Made by a program: the position numbers and the translations under genes. A stretch of DNA of 60,089 nucleotides. It comes from a virus. Shown here in pieces: positions 8,601 through 15,331 of the stretch. The notes beneath the pieces are model-generated. The model had not been told where the DNA came from. It ran no database searches and worked only from the letters and a program-made list of their open reading frames with translations. Location: IMG/VR virus record IMGVR_UViG_3300028706_000329, positions 1 through 60,089 of that record, one strand, 5' to 3'. Numbering within the stretch: the first letter of the stretch is position 1; every line of letters starts with the position of its first letter.

Positions 8601-9402
8601 ATTAGTAGTTATCAAGAATACAACAAACGACGCTAACGGATCTCGTTTACATTTTATAAAAGATAAAGGCGCAGCAGGAGCGGATGGGGATGATATTGGA
8701 ACTATTGAGTTTATTTCTGATGACGCTGGTCAAGCTCAAACTAGTTTTGCAAAGATAGTAGCAGAAGTTTCCGAAGCAGATAATACAGACGAAGCAGGTA
8801 AACTATCATTCTATGTAGCAGAAAGCGATGGCACAACTACGGCATTGACCGCTGGTCTTGTACTAGAAGGAGAGCATGCAACAGATGGGGAAGTAGACGT
8901 TACTATAGGAGCTGGTGCAGCATCAACAACATCTATTGCAGGTAATGTTTATGCAGCTGGTGGTAAATTTGGAATCGATACAGGAGATTATATGCAATTT
9001 ACTGCAAATACACAAACAGATTTTTATGTAAATGGTAATAATGAAATGAGATTAGAAGCAGATGGAGATTTACATGTTGATGGTGATGTTGTTGGATATT
9101 CTACAACAATTGGTTCTGATGAAAAAATTAAAACAAATATATCTCCTATAGAAGGAGCTATTGATAAATTAAAACAAATAAATGGTGTAACATTTAATTA
9201 TAAAAGGAATAACAAACCTTCTGGGGGTGTTATTGCTCAAAATATAGAAAAAGTTATGCCATCATTAGTTGGAGAGCAAGAAACTTTAGATGGGAAAGAT
9301 ACTTTTAAAACAGTTGATTATAATGGTATTATTGGACTTCTTATAGAATCTGTCAAAGAACTTGAAGAAAGACTTAATAGATGTGAGTGTAATAAAAATT
9401 AA
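5608..9402 (+). CDS. Tail fibre with C-terminal S74 self-cleaving chaperone
   Basis: A 1264-residue repetitive beta-rich fibre. The N-terminal half repeats modules such as LFAGTGLTAS and GTWQ/GVWQG. Residues about 615-690 form a beta module (YTGNGSTTAYTL ... VYMDGVFQ) that is also present near the start of the connector protein at 24743. The last 95 residues are a Peptidase S74 intramolecular chaperone. It begins at Ser1170 (GSDEKIKTNI), with the conserved Ser-Asp pair, GGVIAQNIEKV and a final coiled coil. In this family the chaperone trimerises the fibre and then cuts itself off at that Ser. The protein is probably the main receptor-reaching fibre. Confidence 0.88.
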   Translation: MPKISTYSLDTTITDNDSLLGVNAADGTTKRYSMSGIKAALLEGADITAVIAGTGLSGGATSGAATLTIDSTVVTLTGTQTLTNKTLTTPVISTISNSGTITLPTSSDTLVGRATTDTLTNKTLTSPSIATPTWTATESAIANGDYLLFLDASASSETKKDALADIATLFAGTGLTASNSVIGIDASQTQITGVGTITTGTWQASLVGIDYGGTGLSGETDGYIVIADGSGSATHLDVGSSTGITILGTIATGVWQGTAIDTAYIDTTLTSQTSILNSSLVVGYGSSHANIDFSTDNSIIFDIDGTSQIQLDDGVLKPTTDSDVDLGTSSLYFKDSYIDTVTTTGNVTVGGNLSITGDLTVSGDTTTVNTATLSVEDPLIIVGSGNNSSDAVDLGLYGLYDTSGSQDLYAGLFRDASDSGKWKLFKSLQAAPTTTVNTSGTGYAVDTLVANIEGNVTGNVTGNTSGTAATVTTAAQTNITSLGTLTGLDVNGAVTINDNLSLDGSNKELRFYEAANYVGFEAPALSADQIWVLPSADGSSGTALKTDGSGNLSWGTAGGDVFKTISVSGQSDVVADGVADTLTLVAGTGTTITTNASTDTITINAGANTVEVDEYTGNGSTTAYTLSTTCTSENNLLVYMDGVFQHHNTYAVSGTTLTFDTNVPNGSKVEAYHMISVSNSDMVQAAVAGTLMDVSGATGSVTFNVDLTEAGEATIANGDYILFLDGGATGTHAKEAIADVATLFAGTGLTASSSVINIDAAQTGITSLLATDIKIGEDDQTKIDFETADTINFYAGNEKQLILTDGALTPGTNAIVDLGTDALEFKDAYFDGTVEADAITIGGTALNTVIAGVTVSNATLAATATVTDSTANTDFPVVFHNESNGLLDDTAAFEYNPSTGTLIVANLDIGTDVDVDGTLEADAITVGGTNIVSGSLITTLGTISAGVWNGTVIASAYLDSDTAHLSGTQTFSGAKTFSADVAFSGDTATFSSANSTDPLVVIKNTTNDANGSRLHFIKDKGAAGADGDDIGTIEFISDDAGQAQTSFAKIVAEVSEADNTDEAGKLSFYVAESDGTTTALTAGLVLEGEHATDGEVDVTIGAGAASTTSIAGNVYAAGGKFGIDTGDYMQFTANTQTDFYVNGNNEMRLEADGDLHVDGDVVGYSTTIGSDEKIKTNISPIEGAIDKLKQINGVTFNYKRNNKPSGGVIAQNIEKVMPSLVGEQETLDGKDTFKTVDYNGIIGLLIESVKELEERLNRCECNKN

Positions 9403-9416
9403 TAAATTTATAAACT

Positions 9417-10451
9417 ATGCCAGTAACAGGAAGTGGAGAAATAAAATTACGTGCTGATGTTAATAATGAAATAGAAGGCAATAATACTGATACTAATGTT
9501 AGTTTAAGAACTTTATCAGCTTCAGCAGGCGAGAGTGTGCCTGACGCTTTAAGTGAATTTTATGGTTATAGTAATACTACTTATTTAGAGTTTCTTATAA
9601 TTGCAGGGGGTGGTGGTGCTGGTGCTGCCCACGGTGGTGGTGGTGGTGCTGGTGGACTTCGTAATTCTACAAGCACATCAGGTGGAGGCGGTTCAGCAGA
9701 AACCGCAATAACTTTAGTAGCAAGTAGAACATATAATATTACTATTGGCGGTGGTGGAGCAGGAGCAGGAGGCTACAACCAATCACCAGCAAATGGTGTT
9801 GATTCTTCAATAGCAGCAGTAGCTTTAGCAACCTTGACTTCCACTGGCGGTGGTGCTGGGGGTGGTGGAACAACAACACCTAGTGCTAATAGTGGAGGTT
9901 CAGGTGGTGGTGGACCTGGATTTAACGGTAGAGGTACTGCTGGAGCAGGTACAACAAATCAAGGATATGCAGGTGGAACTTATAGTGGTGGAGTAGATTA
10001 TAAAGGTGCTGGTGGTGGCGGTGGTGCTGGTGCTGCTGGAAGTGGTGGCGGTGCTCAAAATGCGGGTTATAATGGAGGTGCAGGTTTAGCTGTTTCAATT
10101 ACTGGCGCATCAGTAACATACGCTGGTGGTGGTGGTGGTGGTTCTTCAAATAGTGCATCTTCTTCAGGTGGTTCAGGTGGTTCAGGTGGAGGTGGAGCAG
10201 GTGCTGCTAATATGGGTTCTGCAGGAGCAGGGACTGCAAACCTTGGTGCTGGTGGAGGTGGCGGTGGTGGTCAAGCAGGGGTCGGTTTTTCAAATGGGGG
10301 CGCTGGAGGTTCTGGAATAGTAATATTAAGATTATTAACATCAGCGTATTCAGGAACAACAACAGGTTCACCAACGGTTACAGCCTATGGTTCAGGAGCA
10401 ACTGCACTTACAGTATTAAAGTTTACAGGTAGTGGAACTTATGTACATTAA
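9417..10451 (+). CDS. Glycine-rich tail adhesin (344 aa)
   Basis: About 60 N-terminal residues form a short conserved head (MPVTGSGEIKLRADVN ... FYGYSN) that probably attaches to the tail. From about residue 61 there is a single glycine-rich adhesin domain (starting FLIIAGGGG) made of long Gly runs between short beta strands, closing with SGIVILRLLTSAYSGTT and a final LKFTGSGTYVH. The same domain occurs twice in the gene at 11873. Glycine-rich domains of this type are known from phage fibre tips. Here it is probably a receptor-binding accessory fibre. Confidence 0.8.
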   Translation: MPVTGSGEIKLRADVNNEIEGNNTDTNVSLRTLSASAGESVPDALSEFYGYSNTTYLEFLIIAGGGGAGAAHGGGGGAGGLRNSTSTSGGGGSAETAITLVASRTYNITIGGGGAGAGGYNQSPANGVDSSIAAVALATLTSTGGGAGGGGTTTPSANSGGSGGGGPGFNGRGTAGAGTTNQGYAGGTYSGGVDYKGAGGGGGAGAAGSGGGAQNAGYNGGAGLAVSITGASVTYAGGGGGGSSNSASSSGGSGGSGGGGAGAANMGSAGAGTANLGAGGGGGGGQAGVGFSNGGAGGSGIVILRLLTSAYSGTTTGSPTVTAYGSGATALTVLKFTGSGTYVH

Positions 10452-10473
10452 AAATATATAAACAATAAATAAA

Positions 10474-11871
10474 ATGGCAACAACAAAAGTAACAGCTAAC
10501 GTATTAGCGGATAATTCAATAACACAAGCAAAGCTTGCAGACGATGCGATTGGAGCAGCAGAATTAGCAGCCAACGCAGTAGTCAATGCTTCTATAGCAT
10601 CTGGAGCAGCTATAGATATGGATAAGCTTGATGGTGATTCACTTGCAGCGGCTATAACTGACTTTGCACAAGACGATCTTGTAATACTATCAGATACATC
10701 AGATTCAGGTAATCTTAAATCAATGACAGCTTCTAATTTAGAAGATGCAATATTTGGTAATATAAGTGGTGATGTTACTTTAGCAGCAGGTGGAGCAGCT
10801 ACAGCAGCAGCAGCACAAACTAATATTACATCTTTATTAGCAACAGATATAAAGATAGGAGAGGACGATCAAACAAAAATAGACTTTGAAACAGTTGATA
10901 CAATTAATTTTTATGCAGGCAATGAAAAACAACTAATACTTACTGATGGTGCTTTAACACCGGGCAGTAATGCTATTGTAGATTTAGGTACTGACGCATT
11001 GGAATTTAAGGATGCATATTTTGATGGTACCGTGGAAGCAGACGCTATTACAATAGCTGGAGTAACTTTAGCAGAAACAATTGCTGATACTGTGGGGGCT
11101 ATGGTAACTAGTAATACAGAAACAGGTATTGCTGTTACATACGATGATAGCGACAATACACTGGATTTTGTATTAGGGACAATAACTAGTCTTGGTACAA
11201 TCAGTACTGGTGTTTGGCAAGGAACGGCAATTGCCTCTACATATATAGCTGCAGACGCAATTACAGGTGCAAAAATTGCTGATGATGCGATAGATTCAGA
11301 ACATTATACAGACGGTTCAATTGATAATGCACATTTAGCTGATGACGCAGTAAACAGTGATGAAATAGCAGCAGGAGCAATAGATTTAGCTCACATGTCA
11401 GTAAACTCTATAGATAGCGATCAATATGTTGATGGTTCTATTGATCTAGCGCACATGAGTGTTAATTCAATTGATTCTGATCAATATGTAGACGGAAGTA
11501 TTGATAACGCACATATTGCAGATAATGCGATAAATTATGAAAAAATTGATGATGAATTTACAACGGTTGATGCTTTAAGTGCAGCAAGTACAGTGGCTGT
11601 AGATTTCGATGCAGCACAAGTATTTACACTTACACCAAATGCAAATACAACATTAAATATAACAAACCCAAAAATTGGTGTTACTAAAACAGTAATAATG
11701 ACTGGATCAGGAGGAAGTAGAACTTTAGCTTTTCAAGTAGGTGGTAGTTCAGGTACATTTAATAAAATAGCAGGTGATTATGATGACACTTCAAGTAAAA
11801 AGAATTTAATTTCAATAACATGTGTTGCTGCTACAGAGTTTTGGTATGCAATAAATCAAATAGCTTCATAA
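10474..11871 (+). CDS. Repetitive tail fibre protein (465 aa)
   Basis: The start MATTKVTANVLADNSITQAKLADDAIG and repeated D-D-A-I/N-A-H-x-A units indicate a beta-helical or collagen-like phage fibre. Residues about 113-195 are nearly identical to part of the long fibre at 5608 (DNA 7885-8135 against 10809-11060), although the codons differ strongly. A 20-residue unit is tandemly duplicated at 11386-11445 and 11446-11505. The C-terminal about 100 residues are a compact beta domain (TVDALSAASTVAVDF ... EFWYAINQIAS). No chaperone domain is seen. It is probably part of the same fibre assembly. Confidence 0.75.
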   Translation: MATTKVTANVLADNSITQAKLADDAIGAAELAANAVVNASIASGAAIDMDKLDGDSLAAAITDFAQDDLVILSDTSDSGNLKSMTASNLEDAIFGNISGDVTLAAGGAATAAAAQTNITSLLATDIKIGEDDQTKIDFETVDTINFYAGNEKQLILTDGALTPGSNAIVDLGTDALEFKDAYFDGTVEADAITIAGVTLAETIADTVGAMVTSNTETGIAVTYDDSDNTLDFVLGTITSLGTISTGVWQGTAIASTYIAADAITGAKIADDAIDSEHYTDGSIDNAHLADDAVNSDEIAAGAIDLAHMSVNSIDSDQYVDGSIDLAHMSVNSIDSDQYVDGSIDNAHIADNAINYEKIDDEFTTVDALSAASTVAVDFDAAQVFTLTPNANTTLNITNPKIGVTKTVIMTGSGGSRTLAFQVGGSSGTFNKIAGDYDDTSSKKNLISITCVAATEFWYAINQIAS

Positions 11872-11872
11872 T

Positions 11873-13624
11873 ATGTTTGGACAAGGTTTTAATTTAGGTG
11901 TATTATCCGCAGTTGAAGCAATAGCAGATTTTCTTGTAATTGCAGGAGCCGGTGGTGGAGGTGCAGATGTTGGAGGAGCAGGTGGTGCAGGTGGACTGCG
12001 TACATCTTATGGTGCTACAAGTGGTGGTGGTGGAAGTAATGAAGAACAAATAACATTAACAGACGCAACAACTTATACCTTTACAGTAGGTGCAGGTGGT
12101 GCAGCCGCTACCGGTGCTGGTCAAATAGGAAACAGCGGTGTTAATTCATCTCTTGCCGCATCAGGTATAACTACAATTACTTCTACAGGAGGAGGAGGAG
12201 GTGGTGCTACTAATGATAATGGTCTTACTGGAGGTTCAGGAGGAGGTTCAGGTAGGACTGGTTCAGCAGGTGCAGGCACATCAAATCAAGGTTATGCGGG
12301 GGGAATAGGTTCACAAAGTAATGGTTTTACTGATACAGGAGGTGGTGGAGGTGGTGCCTCTGCTGTAGGTAGTAATGGAACTACTTCTAATGCTGGAGCT
12401 GGTGGTTCAGGATTGGCTATAAGTATAACGGGTTCATCAGTGGCATACGCTGGTGGAGGTGGAGGAGGTGCTTATAATGCTTATGCAGGTGTTGCTGGTT
12501 CTGGTGGTGGTGGTGCTGGAGGTTCAGGTGGTGGTGGTGCTGGAACAGCTGGAACAACAAATCTTGGAGCTGGTGGTGGTGGTGCTGGAGCCGCAGGTGG
12601 TGATGGTGGAGCTGGAGGTTCAGGAGTAATTGTATTTAGATTACCAACTTCTTTGTATGATGGAACACTAACTGGTTCACCAACAGTTACAACAGATGGT
12701 TCACATACAATATTAAAATATACAGGAAGTGGAACTTATGCTCACGGAATCTTCACTTATTCTGCTGACTTTTTAGTCGTTGCTGGTGGTGGAGGTGGTG
12801 GTAATTACTCTTGGGGTGCTGGTGGTGGTGCAGGAGGATTAAGAACATCTTATGGTTCAACATCAGGAGGTGGTGCATCTGCTGAAAGTTCAATAACATT
12901 AACTGAAGATACAGTTTATACAATAACAGTTGGTGCAGCTAACGCTAACGCTAATGGTGCAGATTCATCATTAGCAGGTACAGGTCTAACAACAATTACT
13001 TCTGTTGGAGGTGGTCGTGGTGGTTACGGTCTTGGTGCTGGAACAGCTGGTTCAACAGGTGGTTCAGGTGGTGGTACTGGAGGAACAGATACAAATGCAG
13101 GTGGTGCAGGTACATCTAATCAAGGTTATGCAGGTGGTGCAGGTACAGGTGATACAGGTCAATCTGCAGGTGGTGGGGGTGGAGCAAGTGCTGTTGGTAC
13201 TGATGCTGCTGCTAATTCATCAGGTAATGGAGGTGCAGGAGTAGCTGTTTCAATAACAGGTTCTTCAGTAGCCTATGCCGGTGGAGGTGGTGGAGGAGTT
13301 GGTCGTGGTGATTTAACATCTGAAACAGGTGGAACTGGTGGTTCAAGTATTGGTGGAACTGGTGGTAGAAACACATATTATGGAGGTAGTAACAGTGTAA
13401 ACCCAACTACAGGAGCAGTAAATACAGGTTCAGGTGGTGGTGGAGGAAACGGAAGTAGTAACAGTCAAAATTCTGCAGGAGGAGCGGCAGGTGGTTCAGG
13501 TATTGTAATATTAAGAGTACTAACTGCAAAATATAGTGGAACTACAACAGGAAGTCCTACAGTAACAACATCAGGTAATGATACAATAATAAAATTCACA
13601 GGAAGTGGAACATATACAGCGTAA
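11873..13624 (+). CDS. Glycine-rich adhesin with two tandem domains (583 aa)
   Basis: It starts one base after the previous stop. Two copies of the glycine-rich domain follow a 17-residue leader: about residues 18-295 (FLVIAGAGGGG to GSGTYAHG) and 300-583 (FLVVAGGGGGG to GSGTYTA). Each has the pattern GGLRTSYGxTSGGG, ITSxGGGxGG, GTSNQGYAGG, VAYAGGGGGG and a closing VIVFRLPTS or IVILRVLTA strand. It is paralogous to the single domain at 9417. Three such domains in neighbouring genes suggest recent duplication of a receptor-binding module. Confidence 0.8.
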   Translation: MFGQGFNLGVLSAVEAIADFLVIAGAGGGGADVGGAGGAGGLRTSYGATSGGGGSNEEQITLTDATTYTFTVGAGGAAATGAGQIGNSGVNSSLAASGITTITSTGGGGGGATNDNGLTGGSGGGSGRTGSAGAGTSNQGYAGGIGSQSNGFTDTGGGGGGASAVGSNGTTSNAGAGGSGLAISITGSSVAYAGGGGGGAYNAYAGVAGSGGGGAGGSGGGGAGTAGTTNLGAGGGGAGAAGGDGGAGGSGVIVFRLPTSLYDGTLTGSPTVTTDGSHTILKYTGSGTYAHGIFTYSADFLVVAGGGGGGNYSWGAGGGAGGLRTSYGSTSGGGASAESSITLTEDTVYTITVGAANANANGADSSLAGTGLTTITSVGGGRGGYGLGAGTAGSTGGSGGGTGGTDTNAGGAGTSNQGYAGGAGTGDTGQSAGGGGGASAVGTDAAANSSGNGGAGVAVSITGSSVAYAGGGGGGVGRGDLTSETGGTGGSSIGGTGGRNTYYGGSNSVNPTTGAVNTGSGGGGGNGSSNSQNSAGGAAGGSGIVILRVLTAKYSGTTTGSPTVTTSGNDTIIKFTGSGTYTA

Positions 13625-13643
13625 TTAAAAATAAATAAATAAA

Positions 13644-14021
13644 ATGGCACATTTTGCAGAAATAAATGAAAATAACATAGTAACAAGAGTAATTGTAGTA
13701 AATAATAACGAACTGTTACATAACGAACAAGAATTAGAATTAAAAGGTATAGATTTTTGTGAAGGACTATATGGTCACAGAAACTGGGTTCAAACATCTT
13801 ATAATGGAAATATGAGATATAATTATGCAGGTCAAGGTTATACTTATGATGAAGATAATGATGCTTTTTATGCACCACAACCTTATGCAAGTTGGTTATT
13901 AGATGAAGATTATAAGTGGGAAGCACCCGTACCTTATCCAGAAGATACATCAGATGATAAAGTATATGCTTGGGATGAAGAAAACCAAGAATGGAAAGTA
14001 GTTGAAATTACTATTGAATAA
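13644..14021 (+). CDS. Conserved marine-phage protein MAHFAEI-type (125 aa)
   Basis: The pattern MAHFAEINENNIVTRVIVV, FCEGLYG, NWVQTSYNGNMRYNYAG, GYTYDEDNDAFYAPQPYASW and PVPYPED matches a protein family I recall from many cyanophages and marine phages, always near tail fibre genes. It has no enzyme motif. The aromatic, acidic composition and the position suggest a minor tail or fibre-assembly protein. The function has not been established to my knowledge. Confidence 0.75.
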   Translation: MAHFAEINENNIVTRVIVVNNNELLHNEQELELKGIDFCEGLYGHRNWVQTSYNGNMRYNYAGQGYTYDEDNDAFYAPQPYASWLLDEDYKWEAPVPYPEDTSDDKVYAWDEENQEWKVVEITIE

Positions 14022-14055
14022 TAAATTAAGTTAAATTAAATTAAATAAATAAATT

Positions 14056-14322
14056 ATGAGTAAAAAAACAAAGAAAATAACAGATAAAGAGCTTGGGGAT
14101 TTGCAAGCCAAAATAAGTATACTTACTGATTTACAATATAAAATAGGTGCTTCAGAAGTAGAAAAAAATAATTTACTACAATCTTATAGTGTGGCTAAAC
14201 TAAATTTACGCGATATGCAAGGAGAATTAAAAGATAAATATGGGCATGTTAGTATAGATATAAAGGGTGGTGATATTACAGAAATAAAAGAGGCAGATGA
14301 GCAAGCTGATAAGAAAGATTAG
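14056..14322 (+). CDS. Small coiled-coil protein (88 aa)
   Basis: Function not recognised. Residues 1-70 form a long charged helix with heptad-like leucines (ELGDLQAKISILTDLQYKIG), followed by an acidic tail rich in Glu, Asp and Lys. It follows a 34-base A/T spacer of repeated TTAAAT words, typical of the start contexts in this genome. It lies upstream of packaging genes and may be a scaffold-like or chaperone-associated factor (inference). Confidence 0.65.
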   Translation: MSKKTKKITDKELGDLQAKISILTDLQYKIGASEVEKNNLLQSYSVAKLNLRDMQGELKDKYGHVSIDIKGGDITEIKEADEQADKKD

Positions 14323-14518
14323 TATTGGTAAAGACTATAAAACCGACGCTATGCACTATGCTGTAGGTCAAGAAGTATACGGAGGGCATATAATATGTGA
14401 TATATTAGAAGAAGAAAATAAATTCTGCATATACATTAAAAAAAATAATGATATATTACCATGGAAAGATTTTAATAAAAACATGGGAATATCTGTAGAA
14501 TACAATCTTGAATACTAA
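14297..14518 (+). CDS. Small conserved-looking protein (73 aa)
   Basis: Function not recognised. The compact beta-type pattern DYKTDAMHYAVGQEVYGGHII and FCIYIKKNNDILPWKDF resembles short proteins encoded before packaging genes in marine phages. It overlaps the preceding gene by 26 bases and abuts the GroES-like gene (TAATG overlap), so the three are coupled translationally. No Cys, signal peptide or membrane segment stands out. Confidence 0.65.
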   Translation: MSKLIRKISIGKDYKTDAMHYAVGQEVYGGHIICDILEEENKFCIYIKKNNDILPWKDFNKNMGISVEYNLEY

Positions 14519-15105
14519 TGAAACCAACACATACTTTTTTAATAACACCAAAAAAAGAAAGATACGACAATATTAAAAAGGTCAATGATACAGAGTTAAT
14601 ATTAAATTCTGGTATAACTGATCATAAATTTGTAAGTCGTGAAGCTGTAATACATGAAACACCAATAATAGATGGCAAGCATTTTACTAGAGGCACTGAG
14701 CTTTATGTGCATCATAACATATTTCGCCGTTGGCATGACGTTAGAGGTATTGAAAAAAACAGCAAAAGTTATTTTAAAGATAATCTATATTTTTGTGAAC
14801 TCGATCAAATCTTCCTTTATAAACACGAAGGCAGCTGGAAAGCAAATCAAGGCTACTGTTTTATAAAACCATTAGCGAGCGAGGATAAGTTCTCTACTAA
14901 TAAAGAAAAACCTTTAATGGGTATTGTTAAGCACACCGATGATTCAGGTTTATTAACAATAGGTGAGAAGATAGGTTTTACCCCGGATAGTGAATACGAG
15001 TTTATAATAAACGGTGAAAGATTATACAGGGTAATGACAAAGGAAATTTCAATTAAATATGAATATAAAAAAGAAGAAAGAGAGTATAATCCAAGCTGGT
15101 TATAG
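14518..15105 (+). CDS. Tandem GroES-like (co-chaperonin fold) protein
   Basis: A 195-residue protein with two divergent GroES-type halves. The first (HTFLITPKKERYDN ... GTELYVHHNIFRRWHDVRG ... LDQIFLY) and the second (GYCFIKPL ... KPLMGIVKHTDD ... IGEKIGFTPDSEYEFIING ... RLYRVMTKEISIKY) each show the strand order of GroES, with the ending like the final GroES strand. Similar proteins in uncultured marine phages are, as I recall, called co-chaperonin GroES. It sits directly before the terminase genes, 11.5 kb from groEL/groES. It could cap the phage or host chaperonin for capsid folding, as T4 gp31 does. The role is inferred. Confidence 0.65.
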   Translation: MKPTHTFLITPKKERYDNIKKVNDTELILNSGITDHKFVSREAVIHETPIIDGKHFTRGTELYVHHNIFRRWHDVRGIEKNSKSYFKDNLYFCELDQIFLYKHEGSWKANQGYCFIKPLASEDKFSTNKEKPLMGIVKHTDDSGLLTIGEKIGFTPDSEYEFIINGERLYRVMTKEISIKYEYKKEEREYNPSWL

Positions 15106-15331
15106 AGCTGTTGATGAATTAGTAAAAGTAGCAAAAGAACCAATTGTAGAAACTGATGATGATGTATCTGCGGATAGATTAAAAAATGCAGCCGCTACAA
15201 AAAAGCTAGCTATATTCGATGCTCTTGAGATTTTAAATAGAATAGAACAAGAACAAGCTATTTTAGAAAACAAACCTATACAAGATGAAACAAAAGCATT
15301 TAGTGGGTTTGCTGAAAAAAGATCTAAATAA
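15059..15331 (+). CDS. Putative terminase small subunit (90 aa)
   Basis: A short all-helical protein (ESIIQAGYRAVDELVKVAKEP ... RLKNAAATKKLAIFDALEILNRIEQEQAIL). It overlaps the upstream gene by 47 bases and shares its last base with the terminase large-subunit start. Position directly before terL, small size and helical make-up fit a terminase small subunit, but no classical helix-turn-helix can be assigned with certainty. Confidence 0.5.
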   Translation: MNIKKKKESIIQAGYRAVDELVKVAKEPIVETDDDVSADRLKNAAATKKLAIFDALEILNRIEQEQAILENKPIQDETKAFSGFAEKRSK

